Shown here one piece after another: positions 25,959-36,170 of a stretch of DNA of 64,000 nucleotides (its first letter is position 1; the number at the start of each line of letters is the position of its first letter). The translations under genes and the position numbers were made by a program. The notes under the pieces were generated by a model that made no database searches, was not told the origin of the DNA, and saw nothing but the letters and a program-made list of their open reading frames with translations. The stretch is taken from NCBI GenBank assembly GCA_029448655.1, contig JACCLO010000009.1:1984001-2048000 (forward strand), in the 5' to 3' direction. This stretch comes from Wolfiporia cocos (lineage: Eukaryota > Basidiomycota > Agaricomycetes > Polyporales > Phaeolaceae).

Positions 25959-26886
25959 TGCTTGGAAGATTGCCGTCCATATTCCCAACTGACCGAATTG
26001 GAGACCTTCGCGTCATGGCTTGTTGATGCCCTTTGCAGACCGATGAATATATCTCCTACTACCAGTCCGGATTTTTGTAACTCAGTGGTCTTACTCTATC
26101 ACCCATACATTTGGAATCGGCATGCAGATGAATCGAGCCAGGCGTTATCCTTCCAGCCACATACATACTACGCAGAGCGCCGAAGGTATGCCGTGCCCAC
26201 GACTGTGGGCGACGGTTACTCGGCTTCGTACGTGTTTCAGTTCACCTCGATCAGTTAACGATGGCAATGATCGTAGCCGGATACCGCAGCTCGTTCGCCA
26301 CTGTCCACCATTGCGTTGGTCGCGACACATCTGTTGGAAGACTTTGCCCCGTGCTATCCTACGTAGCCTGCATTGCTCGCCGAGCATTGCAGGTCGCCCA
26401 ATAGGCTACCAGCGAGATGTACATCTGTGATATCAGACATACCGGTAGTTGTGCGTTCATGAGCGAAGCAGAGAGCAACCCACCATAGTGTACCGTCCCA
26501 TATGGCAACAGCAATGGACGGCGTATGCGCTAAAAACTTATTTGATCCTTGACAGGACAGGCACTGTCCTCTTCGTGATGTATCCGGTGATTCATGTCCT
26601 GAGCTAGAGTCCTTTGCGCTCGTCGCACGATTATGACAGAACTTCCATGATACTAGTGGGCCTGATTGGGGTAGGTACGCCTCATGCTGCTCCTAGCTAT
26701 AGCAGCCAATTCTGACACACGCGAACACGCTTTTCTGCAAACCGAGGATCATATAAGCCTGCATAATGCGTCCACATCTTATCATATTCTATCTATAGGC
26801 ATATATGATTTAAGTACGGTTGCTCTCTCTATGAACGATGACCACTTTTCACGGTACAAAAGTCTCCTCGCGCAGGTGCAGCCATC
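25959..26886. other. Intergenic stretch between SDR copies B and C
   Basis: No gene-like frame with motifs. Composition is near the local average. It joins an intact SDR gene to a broken copy in the same orientation, as expected inside a tandem array. Confidence 0.4.
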
Positions 26887-27335
26887 ATGGCTGACAAGGC
26901 TGCCTTACAAGCAAGAGCATTACGCGGCGCCTTGCGAATGAGGGTCTCAAAGCTGCTTTCGACGATATTATTACCCAGAGACAGACAAGTTGCAGGACGT
27001 GGTGTCCGAAATCAGAGAGAAAGACGGAGAATCGGTGGCCATGCTCGCTGATGTGTGCCTAGAGGGCGACATGCGCTCCATGTGTTCCAAGGTAGTCGTG
27101 GATATGCCAGGTGGGATTGATGTGGTAACATCTCGCCGCTGTGTCGAGAGGTGGCTCACCGGTCCCCAGATGGTGGCCAATGCGGCCACCTTCGGAAGAC
27201 CATGTGCATGACTGTATAGCCGTTTGTTGAATCGTGTTATAACGATTGCTCACTAATACAATGACCGGCGACATAACAGAGTGGGATAGCGTTATGGCAG
27301 TCGGCTTACTTAGAGTGATACTTACAATGCATCAC
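26887..27335 (+). pseudogene. Short-chain dehydrogenase copy C, truncated
   Basis: The remnant keeps the second half of exon 1 (VVSEIREKDGESVAMLADV, then a GGIDV splice donor), a short exon 2 start (MVANAATFG) and a trace of exon 3 (TEWDSVMAV near 27280). The part of exon 1 that encodes the TGxxxGIG cofactor loop is deleted, and a frameshift lies between DDIITQR and LQDVVSEI. Everything after exon 3 is lost where the transposon nest begins. It resembles copy D (VSEIREKGG, MVANTATF) more than copy B, so C and D may be sisters now separated by the nest. Confidence 0.8.
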
Positions 27336-28117
27336 ATGTTAGCATGATGCAGCACCGATCAGCAAAAGAGCATTTTGCCGACTTACCTAGATTTATGTGG
27401 GTGGGGTAGATCTATTGAGTGTATGTAGATTTACCTAGAATAATGTAGATCAACTGCTCGGTCCCAGGATTATATGTGGAATATTGCAAACTAAGAGATG
27501 AGCTGCAGATTATTTCAGATTTTGGTAGATCAACATACTCCTTAGATGTTGATGTATTTTAGAGTCTGTCCTAGCACTGTATTTGAGGATCGCATTATTG
27601 ACCTAAGTGGCTGCTGAGTGCATGCCGGTCATTGAAGTCCTCCTACTCACATGTAAACCACACCAGCATAATAGTAGCCCAGAAATACTAGTGGGAATGA
27701 GCTACAGTCCCGGACAAGCAAACACCGCAAATTTGAGTAATGAATTTTCTACGCTACGTAGGCTCTTGAAACTAGTGGATTTATTCATAATCATGCATTA
27801 CTCAATAATGTGATACAAATTGCACGAGCCGATTCTCAAAAACTTCCGTTTTTAGTTTTTTGAGACCAAAAAATTGGCGGTGACCTCAAAATAAGCGCTA
27901 AAATCTCGAAAAATACACCAATCGACTCCTTTTAATTGTCGCAACATGATTCCATGATCAGAATTTAATTAATATTTATATATCACCCCCCATAAATCAA
28001 ACACGATGTGATTAGCGCCACTTGTCTGCATGAAACATGGTTTGAGGGCGACATCCTAAACAGCCTGAAAATACATCTGGCCTTCAGCATCATACTCATC
28101 AGGCTTCTCCTGCCAAT

Positions 28118-30671
28118 TTGAACCCAATACAACGCAGTCATTCTGCCAAAAACATGCTTGTGCGATCCCGTGCTCCCAGCCCTGAAGGCAACCAAGATCC
28201 TGAAGCTCGGAGTGATGTTGAAGAAGAAGATATGACAAGTGATACTGAAGTGGATGAGTGCAGCAATTGGGAAGAGCTTGACGATGAAGATTTTGGAACT
28301 GATCTTGTGCAATGGGTCATTGAAAACGACCCAACGGATGATACTTGGATCCCTGCAAAGCTGAAGAACTGGGCAGAGAAACGAAGGAAATACAAGAGTA
28401 CGACTCATCATTATTGAATGATCCATTGCTAACGAGAACAATTGCACGGCCACGTACCTATGTCAAGAGTCCAGACGTGATGAGCAAATCTACACGCACA
28501 AAGCAGCGGTATCAGAAGACGTGGAGAAATCAGACAGACTTGACTCACTTCGGTTTCAAGAGCTTCGCTGCTGCATCTGCGCAAAAAATATCCTCACGAT
28601 TACAGTCTGCAGCACAAACACTGCATGGCCATGCATTACAGCAGACGAAGCTCACCATGCCATCCCGTACCTTATCTCCTGCAATCACCACTCTTCCAAT
28701 GGCCGATGCATGTGAGAATAGGCTTGAAGGCAATCTCCGGGATGGTGAAGATGCAGCCCAGGGCAGCACAGCATCACATAGAGAGAGAGAGCCGATTGAA
28801 GAGGGCGAAGCTCCAGCTCCTGCAAGTGGGAGTGCAGAGGAGATCCGAGTGGACAGAAATGTCGATGAGAGCTGGGAAGACGAGCTGATAGAGGAGGTCC
28901 AAGGGCAATCCAAGATCCGTGATTGGTCGCTGCTTCGAAAGAAGCTCAAAGACGATCTGCAGAACAAGAGCAGGACATTACCTTTGACCCGGGTGAACCA
29001 GTTCATGATTCTCATCAACTTCGCTACGCTTCGGCTCAAAGGCTTCTCCAGGATCGACTCGAGCTTGCAGATCGCACGTCAGTGGCACGAGGGCAGCGGC
29101 AATTGGTTTGCACGCCATGTGCGAGCACTTGCACGCCACTACCAGCTATTCGAAGTGCTGCCAATTGAGAAACGTGGAGGTTCAGCAAATGCACATTCAT
29201 GGCTACACAACGAAGCTGTTCAGAAGCGCACACAGGACTGGCTTGTCACTCAGCCTATTGGTAAAGTCACTCCACGCAGACTCAGGGACGCACTCAACTC
29301 TATCATATTTCCTGATCTCAACATCTTTCCAAAGGTGCCACTTGGTGATCGCACTGCTCGTAGATGGCTCATTAGACTCGGGTAGAGGAGAACGGTTGTG
29401 CGAAAGGGTGTCTACATGGATGGTCATGAGCGTGCAGATGTGATCAAGTATCGTCAAGATGTTTTCCTACCACTTATGGCAAGCCTCGAACGCTGTATGG
29501 TGAGGTTCGAGGGTCCTGAACTTGTGCGCATTGAGCCAGAGCTGCATGAAGGCGAGGTTGAGGTGAAAGCTTACTGGCATGACGAGTCAATCTTTCATGT
29601 AAATGACGAGGCTCGAAATCTTTGGTATGCATGTGATTGTCTTTCAGATTCATTCATTCGCTGATCTGCATATAGGCTCCGTGATGGTGAGCAGCCACTG
29701 AGGAAGAAGGGCAGGGGGCGGCTTATTCATGTGTCCGACTTCATCTGTGAGGAGACTGGACGCTTAGTAATTCATGGCAACAGCGGAGAGATCGTCAAAG
29801 ATGCCCGCTGCATAATTTATCCAGGCTCTAACGCTGATGCCTGGTGGGATAGCGACCAATTACTGGCACAGGTCAAGGAAGCCATCAAAATCCATGATGA
29901 AGCATATCCAGGCAAGAAGGCTTGCTGGATATTTGATCAATCATCAAACCATGCTGCTCTTCCTCCAGATGCTCTCTGGGCATTTGACATGAATAAATCG
30001 GACGGAGGCAAGCAGCGCAAGCAGCGCGATACATTTATTCCCACATCTAACCCTGTCATTGCCCTTCGCGGACTTCCTCAGAAGATGACGACACTGGCAG
30101 GCGAGCCAAAAGGCCTAAAAACTGTACTTGAAGAACGTGGTTTCGATGTCAGCAAGCTCCGTGCAAAATGTTCCCCAGTATGTCCTTTCGAGAGCGAGAA
30201 CTGTTGCGAGAGCGAGAACTGTTGCATGGCGCAGCTGCTTAGTCAGCAAGACGACTTCATGAATCAGCCATCAATGCTTGAGACAAGGACAATGATTCAA
30301 GAGGCAGGGCACATTGTGTCTTCTTGCCTAAGTTCCATTGCGAGCTTAACCCAATAGAAATGGTGCGCATTTTTCAGAATTGATCTTAGTGTATTAGAAT
30401 TGATTTATATCAGTATTGGGGTTGGTGCAAGTATCGTTACAGGGAGATATCTAAGCCAACATTTGCAGATGCAAAGCGCGCCGCTGTTGAAGTGTTAGAT
30501 GCTTGTCCGGTTGAGGTGATCAGACGTTTCATAAATAGGTCTTGGAGATTTCTAAGTGCTTATCGACTTGGGCTGACGGGGAAGGCGGCGGCGTGGGCTG
30601 TGCAGAAGCAGAAACGGCATCGCCAGGTTTCTGAGCAGGCAATGCGGGCTATAGAATCGAGTATGAAGTAG
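28118..30671 (+). pseudogene. Decayed DDE transposase (Tc1/mariner/IS630-like)
   Basis: The protein type is common in basidiomycete genomes. Catalytic landmarks are visible: YWHDESIFHV (first Asp), WIFDQSSNHAAL (second Asp) and, near the end, FHCELNPIEM followed after a small intron by YWGWCKYRYRE (Glu region). An acidic N-terminal domain (28118-28417) and an Arg-rich, DNA-binding-like middle (RVNQFMILINFATLRLKG) precede it. Lesions: the frame changes near 28390, a TAG stop at about 29383 replaces a codon in the segment LIRLG/RRTVVRKG, and a frameshift just before FHCELNPIE at about 30307. Introns are at about 29622-29675 and 30362-30410. It cannot encode a full transposase. Confidence 0.75.
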
Positions 30672-32445
30672 TCTACATATGTTTTTGTCGTGAGCCGTTG
30701 GGCGCCTATAGGCATTTCGGGGCAAAAATTTGGCGGTGACCAAAAAGTCGTGGGAAAAATATAGATGGGGCAGATTCGGACGTTTTGTGGCCTCTGGAGC
30801 TCAGATCCGCACTCAGAATGTGGTAAAAACCGCTCAGAAACTCTTTACAGAATTTGCGGTGTTTGCTTGTCCGGGACTGTAGCCGTACCAAAGCTAATTC
30901 AGAACTGTTGGACTTGGAGAAGTTGCAATCTGAAATTCACGTGTTGTTCATGTGACGTCTTACCAACGCGTTTGTATCAGCACGTCATAATAGGGTTTAG
31001 GCTCCGCTTTGGATTTGTCCAGTGACTTCACTGCTGCTTCCTTTTCTCTCATCACATTCCATCCCGCTTTCTCAAACACCTGCTTACTTCCTGAGATTTC
31101 CTAAATCTGTCCAACCACTCTGATGGTTCTAGTCACTCCAGAATTACCTATCATTCGCAGCACTGCAACTGTAGAAATTCGGGTCGCGCCAGACAACGGC
31201 CACGCCCTACTGCCCGCCAGGGACCCTGCTACAGTGTGGTGGGTTCTGGTAATAAACACGTAGCGGTATGTACATCAACTGCTACGCCTTTTTTACTAAC
31301 GGGTCATCGTAACATATTCCGGCACTACCATACCCGCATCCGGCCCATCCACCTCTATTCTACCAGGGGTACTGCTGCTCTCGTGCCATGGCGACGAGAT
31401 CGCACCCGTGCGCCGCGCCCGACATGCGCACTTCCAATGCATCGATTAGGGCGCATTAAAGCGCCCTACCGATGCATATGCATGCGCACCTACCTGATTT
31501 ACGGTGTAATCTCATTGTTATGTGCGGCTACGCATCAATTAGGGTACATATATGCGCCATAACTTTGTGCGCCGTCATCCGCCTATTGACATGGTGACAT
31601 TTATCGCCCATGCCACAGACCGGAAAATGTGCCTGCGCACACAGCCAGCCAACCCCGCAGCCTACTCCAGACGACGCCCCCGACCCCAAAGCATAAAGAC
31701 TACATATCCAGTCACGCCAACTCGCTCAATGCCGTTTCTAAATTCATAAGTCAATACTACATTATCGGACGATATCTGCTAATGACAAGTGGACAGATCT
31801 CGGTTGTCATCTCCCGTGCACTTGCAGACGATTGGAAGAACTTCAAGCGCAACTACTTCAAGCGCGACTTCTTCCATTGCCTATGCTGAAAACCTGGTGC
31901 GTGTCGATACCTTGCTCGCACCGTTCAACTCTGGTGTTCAACATCATCTTGCAACCGGACGCATTTCTCTCCCGCATAGTCTATGGCTCGATCACTTGTC
32001 AGCTCGTATATCCAATAGTTTGCATGCACGGTAACTCGCCCTTGGTAGCCCACTCTTATCCAAGTTGCATGTGCCAGAATAAAATTAATATGATGGTTCT
32101 TGTGGTAACCAGTGGTCTGCTGTGTGCGCAAACCTGAATAGAACAGGTACAATATTAACAGGTAGGTAAACATTGTCCAGATCCAGCCTAGACGACTCAT
32201 ACTGCCCTGTAAGCTGGCTATATGGCAGTCAAAGGTATACCCTGGGCCATTTAAAACCTTACAGATCCAGGTTGATCAAGAGCTGCCAGGCTAGGGCAGA
32301 GTTGATCTAGGGCATGCGGTTGTAGATCCCAGATGGAAAATCTGTTTTTCTGTGAGGCGAGGTTAATCCCTGAGATTATGTTGATCTAGGTTTATCTGAG
32401 TTGATCTGCCAAAATCAGGGAAATGAGGTTTTGCTGATGTGGCAC
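30672..32445. other. Non-coding right part of the transposon
   Basis: No gene recognised. The 12-mer TTGGCGGTGACC near 30730 repeats one near 27873 in direct orientation on the other side of the transposase. A GC-rich hairpin lies at 31439-31475 (stem arms with GGGCGC/GCGCCC, loop ATTAAA). Confidence 0.4.
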
Positions 32446-33011
32446 AAAAGCAAGGTCGCAGGGTCAGGATCATAGGCAACAAATATATACTGCCAGTGAA
32501 TGCTTGGTGCTGTCTGAGGCGCATCAGCAAAGCTACGATTCTTGAATCTGTTCTGATCACTCTTAATTTTCTGAGCTTGGACTTGGATGCCTGAGCCGGA
32601 CTTAATTGTCTGAAGCCTCAGTAATATAAGATCAAGTTGGATTCAATCAGACATTCTCAGTTAGCTCGTAATCTGTGCATTCATACATTCTAGACAATGT
32701 TGATGCTCCTACATACTAGCTACTAGAAAGCAATTGCACGAGCATGATCATCAACATATTCATTCATGTCCAAGGAGTCTGTAAGCTGCAGATTCTGACT
32801 CGACGGTGCGCATGGGCATGTCATCTCGGAATTAGAGGATAGACAGAGTGGTGCAACGTGTGACTAGTCGCTGGAGGTCGTATTCATCATGGAACGCAGT
32901 CGCAGCGACCCGGACTCATCCTTCACTCTAACAGTGCATGATCACATACACGCCACATTCCCATATGCTGGAAGGGTTGCTTAGTGCACAGAATGCCGCC
33001 ATAGCTGTGTG
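32446..33011. other. Spacer between two candidate elements
   Basis: AT-rich, no gene. TGTCTGAA-like words recur at 32600-32660 and again at 38110-38230, hinting at another repeat family whose ends were not resolved. Confidence 0.3.
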
Positions 33012-33129
33012 ACGCAGACACATCAGCAAAAGGCGAGATAGTAGATAAGCGTAGATAAAGTGATGTCAGACTGGTATACATTATCAGACCGATTTAGGCC
33101 GATAAAATATGTTTTGTATTTTGACCTCT

Positions 33130-33290
33130 GGGAAAATACCGAGGCATCCGGTAAACTGTTAAGTCACGGGTGGCATCTGGTGAACACTGGGAAACTCACA
33201 AAGGCATCTGGTGGATTGTTTCACAGTTGCAGAGGCATCTGGTGAATTGTTGCAAACTTACAAGGGCCCTCGGTGAATGGTTTCCAATCA
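33130..33290 (+). repeat. Imperfect tandem repeats (GGCATCTGGTGAA)
   Basis: Four to five units of about 35-45 bp share the core GGCATC[C/T]GGT[A/G]AA, followed by a T/G-rich piece and CAAACTTACAAGG-like spacers. Units are diverged and the spacing is irregular. Confidence 0.6.
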
Positions 33291-34301
33291 GCCACCAGAT
33301 GCCAGGCCTGATGGTCTACCATGGGCCAGAATATATTGACTCAGGTATTATATTGGGGCAAATTGCCCAGACTGATGATAGCTACAGGGCACTCGAGGTA
33401 CATCAAATTGGGATTAAATTGGTGCACGTGAATACAATACACAGTAGAATCTCGCAACACCACACGCTACACCTACATGCGCCCCTCGCCGATCTCATTT
33501 GCCAGTCCACGCGATTGAGCTCGATGACACCACCCCGTCCGTGCCACATCCCATTCATGCTCACACTGCCAACCTTATTCCTGAGCCCGGCTGTGCCCAT
33601 CTGCACGAGCACAATGCCCCAGTCCTTGCGGCCCCACTCCCCATATCTCATGGCTGATCTCAGTATTGCAACGTCTCGCGATTACTGGTCAACTTACCTG
33701 TCTTCTACTTGCTCTCATCCTCACACATCCTCGTCAGCCTGGGCAGCATGTCAGTTCCAGCAGAGAAGATTTCGAAGTTTCCCTTACTGGAAGAGGGGAA
33801 TTACGCTGAATGGTCGATTCGCATGGAGGCCGAATTGATTCGGCGGGACCTGTGGGATGTCGTCATGATCGAGGAACAACCACCACCGGATTTGTCGGCA
33901 GCGAAGAGGCAGAGTGGCTGGAGAAGAAAAAGGACACATGGGACACGGCGGAGATGTGAGCGCGAGCCATGCGGGAGGACCGGGACTCACCTCAAGTGGT
34001 CCTCGGGTGAGGCTGGGTCGGGTGAGCACGACGGCGTGCAAGAGCACGCGCAAGGCGCTGGGCCGAATAGGGGCGGGGTGCAGGGATACAGGAGCCGAGG
34101 TGGGGGCATGCTGTGAGCTGGGCTGCGGATTGGGCAGCAAAATCGCATGGTGGCCGAGGCGAGGTGGTGGCGCGACCGGGCCAGGTTGGGTGGCGAAATG
34201 CGCAGGTGGTTACGGCAACACGAGCCGGGCGGTTAGACAAAATCACAGGCGGAGCGCGCGGGCAGGACGTGGAACAGGGCGTCGGATAGCAGGGCGCACA
34301 G

Positions 34302-35581
34302 TGTCACGGATAAATAAAGTCGTGCAGCCTTCTCCCTTGGTCTATTGACGTCCATACTTGCGCTTTAGGCGTATTGCAAGGGGCGCTACTGCCTCCCAAA
34401 GTTAGCGAGTCACGTGACCTCAATTCAGTAGGTCACGTGATCCACTAACTTCTCAGATCAGATAGCGGCACCAGGTACCATCACAGGTGCCTTGTCAGGT
34501 GACCCTATCTCTCCAATCTAAGCCTAGACGTTACTAGGCACCATAACTACATCATTAGTGACCTCATAGTCTGGACTCAACCTGGCATGGTCATTACTGA
34601 CATCATAGTGACCTCATATGTCTATTCTTACATAGATGAGGCCATTACCAATCCAAGTGAGCTATCTTTAGGGTAGGACACCATATGTCATCATTGGGCT
34701 TACAAAGCCTACTATGCACAGACCACCTTAGTTTAGGGCGGTCTTAGCTACCAATAGTGTACATGCTATCTCATGTATATAAATACAAAGGCGTCTAGGG
34801 CTTATTCCCTAGACTCAACAATCTAAGCGTTCAACCATGAATGTTAGGGGCGTTTCCCTTTTCCTATTTGTCACGGATGTGCCCAGGGGGGCCACTGTAC
34901 ATCCCTCGCTATTGGTATTCATAGGCGCCGCTAGGTGCGCGCGCGTCTTCCTGATCCTCAGCCACCTCCAGCGTCTCCTCCAGCCATATAGATCATCTGA
35001 CTTAGTAGTTTAGCGCTGTAGGGTAGCGCGCGCCTCATCATACGGACACATGATGGTCACATTAGTTACATGTTACGTTACGTTCCCGTGATCCCTTAGT
35101 TACGGCGCACAGGCCATTACATTAGGGTAGGATTCGTGCTCTCAACGTTCATGCATGTATATATACGACAAGATGGTGGCCTTACAGCCCCATCTTTAGG
35201 ATTCTCGTCATTGAGCGCAAGCTCCTCTCTTACTATTGCTGTGATGCCTGCTGGCCCGGGGCCCGTATCTCGTCGTGCTTGTCTGTGAGCCGCCATCGTT
35301 ACCTTGACGTACACAAGGGATGTCTGGCTCCCACGTTGCCTCTGCGTTCAGCGCTGGCGTGGTGACTTATAGGCTCGCCTCACGGCGTGTATGGTTCCCC
35401 CTGAGCCCAGGGGTAGCACAGACGTAAGTCTGTGACACTATTCTCCTCCTTTGCTGTATGAGACTATGCGCCATCTAGCCCTTCCAGTTGGATTGGCTCC
35501 TCTTAAGACGACTAGGACTTGTGTTCTACGCCGTCACTAGGACTCGCGCCCTTCTGCATTGGAAGTCACAGGATTGTGACA
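34302..35581 (+). mobile_element. Outer solo LTR, interrupted
   Basis: Starts TGTCACGGATAAATAAAG and ends GGATTGTGACA; flanked by a perfect 5-bp target duplication CACAG (34297-34301 and 35582-35586). Without the inner LTR it is about 706 bp. A TATATAAATAC box lies near 34775. Only one LTR and no internal region remain, as expected after LTR-LTR recombination. It inserted into the Copia gag remnant. Confidence 0.85.
34869..35437 (+). mobile_element. Inner solo LTR, nested
   Basis: A 569-bp element starting TGTCACGGATGTGCCC and ending GTAAGTCTGTGACA, flanked by a perfect 5-bp duplication CTATT (34864-34868 and 35438-35442). It shares its first ten bases with the outer LTR, so the two are related families. 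A TATATATA box is at about 35157. It inserted after the outer LTR. Confidence 0.88.
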
Positions 35582-35868
35582 CACAGACACTGGTTACGAA
35601 GATGCGGGGCAGCAAGGCAGGGGGCGCTGACAAGCGCACTTGTTTTTGGTATGGGAAGGAGGGGCACATTCAGGCAAACTGCCCGGGTAAGTCAGAAAAG
35701 GTGGAGGAGGGAGAGAGGGACGAGGAGGCGCACTTCGTTAGGCTCTTCTGAGCAGTCGGTGATGGTGACTACGATCGAGGGGGCGTGTTGGAAGTCGACG
35801 TGCTCGGCACACGATGGTGCGATTGGAGTCGCACATCGATCGGAGTCAAAATATGGCGGTCGGGGGGC

Positions 35869-36170
35869 TGATAACTGAGGTGGTACGGGCAGATGAGTCA
35901 CCGTTAGTATAAATTGGGACGGATTGTACGTACCTACACCGTGCATTTGTAACCCATCAGACGAAGTCCCTGGAGTCTGAAAGGGAGTGTGTAGCCTCAC
36001 GAATGGGCGCCTTCCCATGAATTTCGAAATGATAATTGGGGCGGTATGGGCAGATGAGTCACTGTTAGCATAGAAGGGGATTGTACGTACCTACGCTGTA
36101 CATTTGAACCTATCCAGACGAAGTCTGAAATGGAGCACGTAGCCTCACAAGTGGACACCTACCTGTATGA
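35869..36170 (+). repeat. Imperfect tandem duplication of about 150 bp
   Basis: The unit beginning GATAACTGAGGTGGTACGGG (about 35869-36015) is repeated as GATAATTGGGGCGGTATGGG (about 36031-36170). Both contain GCAGATGAGTCAC, GATTGTACGTACCTAC, CAGACGAAGTC and GTAGCCTCAC. It is non-coding and probably part of a mobile element's untranslated region. Confidence 0.8.

Larger units (their letters stand above)
27352..32445. mobile_element. Candidate inverted-repeat element around a dead transposase
   Basis: The left end starts GCACCGATCAGCAAAA. The right end, read on the other strand, starts GTGCCACATCAGCAAAA. Behind both termini lie clusters of the subterminal motif TAGATCAAC/TAGATTTACC (left within 27380-27540, right within 32240-32430), in inverted orientation to each other. 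A decayed DDE transposase gene lies between. No convincing target-site duplication was found, so the exact borders and the link between ends and transposase are inferred. Confidence 0.45.
33748..35751 (+). pseudogene. Copia-type gag remnant split by solo LTRs
   Basis: The start reads FPLLEEGNYAEWSIRMEAEL followed by a segment ending LWDVV, the usual N-terminus of fungal Copia gag. Downstream frames are shifted and contain stops. After the LTR insertion the sequence resumes with a zinc-knuckle-like segment, CFWYGKEGHIQANC, in which the second cysteine of CX2CX4HX4C is Tyr. No protease, integrase or reverse transcriptase was found after 35751. The two gag parts, 33748-34301 and 35587-35751, are separated exactly by the outer solo LTR. 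Confidence 0.75.

Noticed and set aside
27873..30740. The direct 12-mer TTGGCGGTGACC as transposon ends
   Set aside because: It is in direct rather than inverted orientation and has no target duplication next to it; the CATCAGCAAAA termini further out are better candidates.
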